A stretch of 9,887 nt of DNA from CBDULX01 sp965368175 (GTDB lineage: Bacteria > Pseudomonadota > Gammaproteobacteria > SZUA-229), in assembly GCA_965368175.1 (NCBI GenBank), contig CBDULX010000113.1, positions 1 through 9,887 of the forward strand. Direction: 5' to 3'. The position numbers and the translations under genes are program-made. The notes under the pieces were generated by a model. It was not told the origin of the DNA and did not search any database. It saw only the letters and a program-made list of their open reading frames with translations. Positions 5,755 to 9,887 of the stretch are shown here, piece by piece. How positions within the stretch are numbered: position 1 is the first letter of the stretch; every line of letters starts with the position of its first letter.

Positions 5755-6885
5755 ATGCCAATTAGACTGGCTGTACCAAATGAAATTGTCCCCGGGGAAC
5801 GTCGCATTGCGCTGGAACCGGGAGTCGCCAAACGCCTGATTGATATGGGTGTAGAGGTTTGTATGGAAAAAGGTGCTGCATTGTCCGCGCATTTTCCGGA
5901 TTCTGCATTTGAAGGTGTAAAAATTATTGACACCCCCCAGGAACTGTACAAAGACGCAGATCTTATTTTTAAAGTACAACCACCGACCATGGAAGAGCTG
6001 GATATGATCAAAGATGGTGCCACCATCATTGGTTTTATGCAGCCTCACAAAAATAAAGAAATCACTACCAAAATGTGTGAAAAGCAACTGGTGAGTCTTG
6101 CTATGGAACTGGTTCCTCGTATTACTCGCGCCCAGTCGATGGATGCCCTGTCTTCCCAGGCCGCAATTGCCGGATATAAGGGTGTGTTGATGGGCGCCGA
6201 CCTGGCCAGTGTGTTCTTTCCCATGCTGACTACCGCCGCAGGCACTATTCGCCCCGCCAAGGTGTTGGTTATCGGCGCCGGAGTTGCAGGTCTGCAGGCA
6301 ATTGCGACGGCCAAGCGTCTGGGTGCTGTGGTTGAAGCTTATGATGTTCGAAGTGCAACCAAAGAGCAGTGCGAGTCACTGGGTGCCAAATTTGTCGATA
6401 CCGGTGTCAGTGCCGATGGTGAAGGTGGTTATGCCCGTGAGCTGACCCAGGAAGAAAGACAGCAGCAACAGGATGTACTGGCTCAACACGTTGCAAAATC
6501 CGATGTGGTTATCACTACGGCTGCGATTCCCGGTAAGCCATCACCCAAAATCATTACCCGGCAAATGGTTTCCGATATGAAGGTTGGGGCTGTGATTGTA
6601 GACCTGGCATCTGAAGGTGGCGGTAACTGTGAACTCACTGAGCCAGGACATACCGTGGATTTTGAAAGTCGTATTACCATTCACGGACCTTTGAATGTGG
6701 CCAGTCAGACTCCGGTACATGCCAGTGAAATGTATGCCAAAAACCTGTTTAATCTGATTTCCCCTTTTATTAAAGACGGCGAACTGGAGCTGGACTGGAA
6801 TGATGAGGTCCTTGCCAAAACAGTATTACTCTGTGAGGGTGTTGTTAAAAGTAATCGTATTAGACGAGAGGAGATAACCAAATGA
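5755..6885 (+). CDS. pntAA: Proton-translocating NAD(P) transhydrogenase subunit alpha part 1 (domain I, NAD(H)-binding)
   Basis: This soluble domain I of the Re/Si-specific transhydrogenase binds NAD(H) and passes hydride to NADP(H) on PntB, coupled to proton flow across the inner membrane. The 376 residues end where domain I ends, so the alpha chain is split, as in Rhodospirillum rubrum, rather than fused as in E. coli. Visible features are the N-terminal P.E..PGERR block (8-17) and the RITRAQSMDALSS loop (122-134), which supplies Arg122, Gln127, Asp130 and Ser133, equivalents of the R. rubrum RQD-loop residues. The nucleotide-binding GAGVAG (174-179) and YDVR (196-199) with Asp197 for the ribose are also present. 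No transmembrane segment is present. Its stop codon overlaps the start of pntAB by 4 bases (ATGA), indicating translational coupling. It heads a three-gene operon. Confidence 0.96.
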   Translation: MPIRLAVPNEIVPGERRIALEPGVAKRLIDMGVEVCMEKGAALSAHFPDSAFEGVKIIDTPQELYKDADLIFKVQPPTMEELDMIKDGATIIGFMQPHKNKEITTKMCEKQLVSLAMELVPRITRAQSMDALSSQAAIAGYKGVLMGADLASVFFPMLTTAAGTIRPAKVLVIGAGVAGLQAIATAKRLGAVVEAYDVRSATKEQCESLGAKFVDTGVSADGEGGYARELTQEERQQQQDVLAQHVAKSDVVITTAAIPGKPSPKIITRQMVSDMKVGAVIVDLASEGGGNCELTEPGHTVDFESRITIHGPLNVASQTPVHASEMYAKNLFNLISPFIKDGELELDWNDEVLAKTVLLCEGVVKSNRIRREEITK

Positions 6886-7178
6886 TTGAGGGCTTCACAG
6901 CACTTTATATATTTATGTTATCGGCATTTACAGGTTATGAGGTTATCTCACGCGTGCCGGTTATCCTGCATACTCCTATGATGTCCGGTTCTAACTTCGT
7001 GCACGGTATTGTACTGGTGGGTGCCATTGTAGTCATGGGGCATGCCAGCACCACACTGGAAATAACGATAGGTTTCGTGGCGGTAGCGCTGGCTGCTGGT
7101 AATGCCGTGGGTGGTTATGTGGCTACTGTACGTATGCTTGAAATGTTCCAGTCTGCCAGCAAAGGAGCTGCTAAGTGA
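6882..7178 (+). CDS. pntAB: NAD(P) transhydrogenase subunit alpha part 2 (membrane domain)
   Basis: This 98-residue protein is the small membrane subunit of a split transhydrogenase. Three hydrophobic segments are visible at about 4-22, 38-56 and 60-82. The loop between the first two holds the signature VPVILHTPMMSGSN (25-38). His41, at the start of the second helix, corresponds in position to the transmembrane histidine of Thermus-type enzymes (alpha2 His42) implicated in proton translocation. The subunit forms the proton channel together with the membrane part of PntB. GAGAGGAG lies 8 bases before the ATG, and the start overlaps the pntAA stop. It is shorter at the N-terminus than the R. 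rubrum homologue but otherwise complete. Confidence 0.94.
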   Translation: MIEGFTALYIFMLSAFTGYEVISRVPVILHTPMMSGSNFVHGIVLVGAIVVMGHASTTLEITIGFVAVALAAGNAVGGYVATVRMLEMFQSASKGAAK

Positions 7179-8590
7179 TGTCTACCTTTGTTCAGATAGT
7201 CTATTTTATTACTGCGATATTATTTATTCTCGGACTGAAGAAAATGAGCTCACCAGTGACTGCCCATGGCGGTATTGTGTGGGCTGGAATCGGCATGGTG
7301 GTGGCTTCTCTGGCGGCCTTCCTGGAGCCAGGTGTGCTAACTCATTTCAGTGGCTCAGGGAATAATGTGCTGCTGATTATTGTTGCAATTGCCGCTGGTT
7401 CAGCAATTGCCTATGTCACCGCCAAACGCGTCAAAATGACCGATATGCCGCAGATGATCGCTGTATATAACGGCATGGGTGGTGGTGCTGCGGCTGCAAT
7501 CGCCGCAGTGGAGCTGGTTAAACTGGCCGGCGGTCATGCTGGGCTGGATACCACTGCCGTGGTACTTGCCGTACTGGGTGCATTGATCGGTGCTGTGTCC
7601 TTCTCTGGTTCTGGTATAGCCTTTGCTAAATTGCAGGGTTTGATGAACAAAACCATTCGCCTGCCAATGCACCAGATAATGAATATTATACTGTTTGCAG
7701 CGACCGTAATTACAGGGGCCATGATTGGCTTTGGCGGTGAAACCACGATGGCGCTGGTTCTGGCCTTCTTCGTATTGGCGCTGGTTCTGGGTATCATGGT
7801 GACCTTACCGATTGGCGGTGCCGATATGCCAGTGGTGATTTCATTATTTAATGCCTTTACCGGGCTGGCTGTAGCCTTCGAAGGTTTTGTATTGAACAAT
7901 GCAGCGATGATTATTGCCGGTACCGTGGTGGGTTCTTCAGGTACTTTGCTCACACAGTTGATGGCGAAAGCCATGAATCGCAAGATTTCCAATGTGCTGT
8001 TTAGCAGTTTCGGTTCCAGCTCCAGTTCCAGTTCCACTGGGGATGAGGGAATCGAAGGTTCGATGAAAGAAATTCAGAGCTATGATGCTGCCATCATGTT
8101 GGCCTATGCCCAGAAAGTGATCGTCATTCCAGGTTATGGCATGGCAGTGGCTCAGGCACAACACAAACTGAAAGAGCTGACACAGCTGCTGCAAGAGCGT
8201 GGAGTTACTGTTAAATTTGCTATCCATCCAGTGGCTGGTCGTATGCCCGGGCATATGAATGTACTGTTGGCAGAAGCCGGTGTTGATTACGACATGATCA
8301 TGGATCTTGATGAAATTAACCCGGAATTCCCCACCGCAGACGTGGCTTTGGTTATTGGTGCTAATGACGTGGTCAATCCGGTTGCTCGCACTAATCCAGA
8401 CAGCCCTATCTATGGCATGCCGATTCTGGATGCGGATAAAGCCCATAACTGTATTGTCATTAAACGAGGTCGTGGTTCAGGCTTCTCGGGTATTGAAAAT
8501 CATCTGTTCTATGCCGATAACACACGCATGTTATACGGAGATGGTCAGAAAGCAGTTGGCGAATTAATTACCGGTGTCAAACAGCTGTAA
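7178..8590 (+). CDS. pntB: NAD(P) transhydrogenase subunit beta (membrane domain plus NADP(H)-binding domain III)
   Basis: PntB provides most of the membrane channel and the soluble NADP(H)-binding domain III. Residues 1-270 are strongly hydrophobic with multiple helices. The conserved MTDMPQM segment (87-93) is followed by Asn98, where the E. coli enzyme has His91. Domain III starts near residue 296 and shows GYGMAVAQAQ (319-328), HPVAGRMPGHMNVLLAEA (350-367), GANDVVNP (394-401), the Lys429-Arg430 pair that contacts the NADP phosphate in this family, and YGDGQKAV (453-460). A serine-rich linker at 280-286 joins the two parts. The start is ambiguous. ATG at 7178 overlaps the pntAB stop as TGATG. 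GTG at 7175, one codon upstream, is closer to the ideal distance (7 bases) from the AGGAG at 7163-7167. Both give essentially the same 470-471-residue protein. Confidence 0.96.
   Translation: MSTFVQIVYFITAILFILGLKKMSSPVTAHGGIVWAGIGMVVASLAAFLEPGVLTHFSGSGNNVLLIIVAIAAGSAIAYVTAKRVKMTDMPQMIAVYNGMGGGAAAAIAAVELVKLAGGHAGLDTTAVVLAVLGALIGAVSFSGSGIAFAKLQGLMNKTIRLPMHQIMNIILFAATVITGAMIGFGGETTMALVLAFFVLALVLGIMVTLPIGGADMPVVISLFNAFTGLAVAFEGFVLNNAAMIIAGTVVGSSGTLLTQLMAKAMNRKISNVLFSSFGSSSSSSSTGDEGIEGSMKEIQSYDAAIMLAYAQKVIVIPGYGMAVAQAQHKLKELTQLLQERGVTVKFAIHPVAGRMPGHMNVLLAEAGVDYDMIMDLDEINPEFPTADVALVIGANDVVNPVARTNPDSPIYGMPILDADKAHNCIVIKRGRGSGFSGIENHLFYADNTRMLYGDGQKAVGELITGVKQL
8014..8037 (+). repeat. In-frame hexanucleotide tandem repeat encoding the PntB serine linker
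   Basis: Four 6-base units, TTCCAG, CTCCAG, TTCCAG and TTCCAC, lie head to tail inside pntB and encode most of its Ser-rich linker (about residues 279-287). The unit is a multiple of three, so gain or loss of a copy would change the linker length without breaking the frame. Confidence 0.75.
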
Positions 8591-8600
8591 TGCCTCTGCT

Positions 8601-8627
8601 AGCGGCGATCAATCGGATCGCCGCTTT
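8601..8627 (+). terminator. Hairpin terminator of the pnt operon
   Basis: AGCGGCGATC (8601-8610) pairs perfectly with GATCGCCGCT (8616-8625) around a 5-base loop, beginning 10 bases after the pntB stop. The stem is strong, but only three T follow, so termination may be partial or the hairpin may mainly protect the 3' end. Confidence 0.65.
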
Positions 8628-8696
8628 AACTTACCTGTTCATCCAAATATAAAAAGCTGCATCCTGTCGGATTCTGATGAATAGTCTTCAATTGCA

Positions 8697-8737
8697 TATT
8701 ATACTCATTCTCATATGTGCAAATAATTAATTATAAT
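8697..8737 (+). promoter_or_regulatory. AT-rich candidate promoter region of the TPR gene
   Basis: A perfect TATAAT lies at 8732-8737, with TTCTCA 18 bases upstream (8708-8713), a 4/6 match to the -35 consensus. A start there would leave a leader of only about 7 bases before the GTG. A second -10-like TATACT at 8700-8705 would give a more usual leader but lacks a good -35. Neither can be preferred from the sequence. Confidence 0.3.
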
Positions 8738-8750
8738 TGAGATCAGGCTT

Positions 8751-9743
8751 GTGCAACCTAACAGTGACGTTTTAAAGCTTTCCAAACTGGGGAAAAGGCT
8801 ACTCAAACAGAGACGCTACAATGATGCAGAAAAGGCCTATCTGGAGGGGCTTGATCTGGAGCCTGGCAACAGTTATATACTGGTTGGGCTGGGCGACCTG
8901 TATCGTCTCAGTAAAAAATTCAATAAAGCAATTAGCTACTATTCCCGACTACTGAAGCAGGACGAAAACAATGTTTTTGCACTGCGTGGTATTGGTGATT
9001 CCTACCGTGGTTTGCGTCAGGCGGACATGAGTGTCGAATTCTGGAAGCGTTATCTGGAAATTAATCGTGGTGATGTACATGTCATGGTGCGTCTGGCAGA
9101 TGCCTATAAATCCATGGGCAAAACTGATCTTGCTGAAAAGCTATACCTGGATTCGGTTCGGATTCAGGGCGAAGATCGATACGCATTGATGGGTCTGGGT
9201 AATCTTTATTACAAAGCCCATGATGATGAGAGCGCCCTGAAGTATTTTAAAAGACTGCTGGAGCTTGATGGGCACTATGTTGCGGTACTCACTATGGTCG
9301 GCAATATTTATCAGCGAAGAAGTGAATATCAGAGTGCAGAATATTATTACAGGAAAGCCACAGAGCTTGAACCGGATAATAGTTATGCCCTCTATGGACT
9401 GGGTAATTGCCAGCGTGGTCAGGGTAATTTACAGGGTGCGATAGACCTGTGGAGCCGTATACTTGATATGGAGCCCTATAACCAGAACATACTGAGTCGT
9501 CTGGGTGATGCTTATTTCAGTAACGGTGATATGGAAAAATCAAAAACTCTGTATGACCGCTGCCTGGGAATTGATTTTGATGCTTTTGCAATGATAGGTC
9601 TGGCCAGAATATTTCGTGCTGAACAGAACTTTGCTGAAGCAGAAGCCTGTTGCAATCGAGTGCTCATGGAAAAGCCGGGTTTCGAACGGGCAATCGAAGA
9701 GCTGTCGCTGGTGCTTATTGATAAGGATCATGCGGCGAAATAA
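8751..9743 (+). CDS. Tetratricopeptide-repeat protein, about nine TPR units, function unknown
   Basis: This 330-residue protein consists almost wholly of TPR helices. Units of about 34 residues can be placed at roughly 7-40, 41-74, 75-108, 109-142, 143-176, 177-210, 211-244, 245-277 and 278-310. Each shows the small-residue pattern of the family (for example GLGDLYR at 46-52, GIGDSYR at 80-86, GLGNLYY at 148-154, GLGNCQR at 216-222), and most units end in the D/EP turn. There is no signal peptide, membrane segment or catalytic domain, so it is probably a cytoplasmic scaffold or adaptor. The N-terminus is basic (about residues 9-22). The start is GTG, the only in-frame standard start before the first repeat, with a weak GAG 9 bases upstream. 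It stands alone between the pnt terminator and a convergent EAL-domain gene. I do not recognise a specific orthologue and assign no function. Confidence 0.88.
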   Translation: MQPNSDVLKLSKLGKRLLKQRRYNDAEKAYLEGLDLEPGNSYILVGLGDLYRLSKKFNKAISYYSRLLKQDENNVFALRGIGDSYRGLRQADMSVEFWKRYLEINRGDVHVMVRLADAYKSMGKTDLAEKLYLDSVRIQGEDRYALMGLGNLYYKAHDDESALKYFKRLLELDGHYVAVLTMVGNIYQRRSEYQSAEYYYRKATELEPDNSYALYGLGNCQRGQGNLQGAIDLWSRILDMEPYNQNILSRLGDAYFSNGDMEKSKTLYDRCLGIDFDAFAMIGLARIFRAEQNFAEAEACCNRVLMEKPGFERAIEELSLVLIDKDHAAK

Positions 9744-9887
9744 TATTTTTCGTGGTTAATGGTTGCTGTTGTGCTCGGCTTCTATTAATCGAGTAATTCT
9801 TCGCTGTAACGGGCTTGCTGAATAAATAGCTTTGCATCGACTGGCATCCAGGCGCACCAGGAAACGCCTGATGTTCAGTTTCAATAT
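9715..9887 (-). CDS. C-terminal end of an EAL-domain protein (cyclic-di-GMP phosphodiesterase family), partial and possibly frameshifted
   Basis: Reading the - strand from the window edge, one frame gives IETEHQ, six residues, GCQSMQS and then YLFSKPV (9885-9808). The order and spacing ETE.Q, GC, five residues, Y.FSKP match the last part of EAL domains, which hydrolyse cyclic di-GMP. The frame then runs on to a stop at 9715, antisense to the last codons of the TPR gene. Two stretches read better in other frames: FLVRL between ETEHQA and GC, and SEELLD followed by a stop at 9785 after the FSKPV motif. The gene may therefore be a pseudogene with small indels ending at 9785, or the sequence may carry homopolymer errors. 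The EAL catalytic residues lie outside the window, so activity cannot be judged. Confidence 0.5.
   Translation of the reverse strand, partial: IETEHQAFPGAPGCQSMQSYLFSKPVTAKNYSINRSRAQQQPLTTKNIISPHDPYQ
9753..9766 (+). repeat. Two heptamer units TGGTTAA-TGGTTGC after the TPR gene
   Basis: The units lie 10 bases after the TPR stop codon and resemble the ATGGTTG/ATGGTTA units found after the DsrL-like gene, in the same orientation relative to the upstream stop codon. Only two copies are present, so this is weak on its own. Confidence 0.35.

Noticed and set aside
7750..7790. Direct repeat of GGCGCTGGTTCTGG separated by 27 bases
   Set aside because: Both copies encode ALVL in a membrane helix in the same frame; recurrent codon use for hydrophobic residues explains it.
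7534..8037. Open - strand frame of 167 codons inside pntB
   Set aside because: Its composition (Glu-Leu repeats opposite the serine linker, low-complexity Ala/Thr/Ile) is that of an antisense shadow of a membrane protein gene.

Overview
This window looks like chromosomal DNA from a free-living gammaproteobacterium, probably a sulfur oxidiser. The evidence is the gene content: a DsrL-like iron-sulfur flavoprotein, an ETHE1-type persulfide dioxygenase, a TudS/DUF523-type desulfidase, a proteobacterial ferrochelatase and a three-subunit proton-translocating transhydrogenase. Base composition is moderate, there is no intact mobile element, no tRNA or rRNA and no CRISPR array. The species cannot be named from the sequence alone.

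Layout, left half. The left edge cuts the 3' end of an endonuclease/exonuclease/phosphatase-family gene on the + strand. It converges on a persulfide dioxygenase gene on the - strand (447-1199). A 330-base intergenic stretch follows, holding two different families of 7-base tandem repeats on either side of a strong rho-independent terminator. From about 5400 down to 1533, three - strand genes run in the same direction: ferrochelatase hemH, a TudS/DUF523-type gene, and the DsrL-like oxidoreductase. The gaps between them are 149 and 122 bases, so this may be a loose transcription unit, but the DsrL-like gene has its own sigma70-like promoter.

Layout, right half. A 372-base gene-free divergent region (5383-5754) separates hemH from the + strand pnt operon. 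It contains a MITE-like inverted repeat and two further hairpins. pntAA, pntAB and pntB overlap by a few bases, each has a good Shine-Dalgarno sequence, and a 10-bp hairpin follows pntB. Next comes a cytoplasmic protein made almost entirely of TPR repeats (8751-9743). At the right edge the - strand carries the C-terminal end of an EAL-domain (cyclic-di-GMP phosphodiesterase) protein whose reading frame looks disturbed.

How the genes fit together. Two themes recur: sulfane-sulfur handling (persulfide dioxygenase, DsrL-like, TudS-like) and NAD(P)H balance (DsrL-like oxidoreductase, transhydrogenase). A DsrL-type enzyme exchanging electrons between sulfur oxidation and NAD(P) would be a natural partner for a transhydrogenase, but that link is inference. 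I did not find a clearly new multi-gene system. The most interesting items are the heptamer repeats, the DsrL-like gene with no dsr neighbours in view, the MITE-like element and the broken-looking EAL end.
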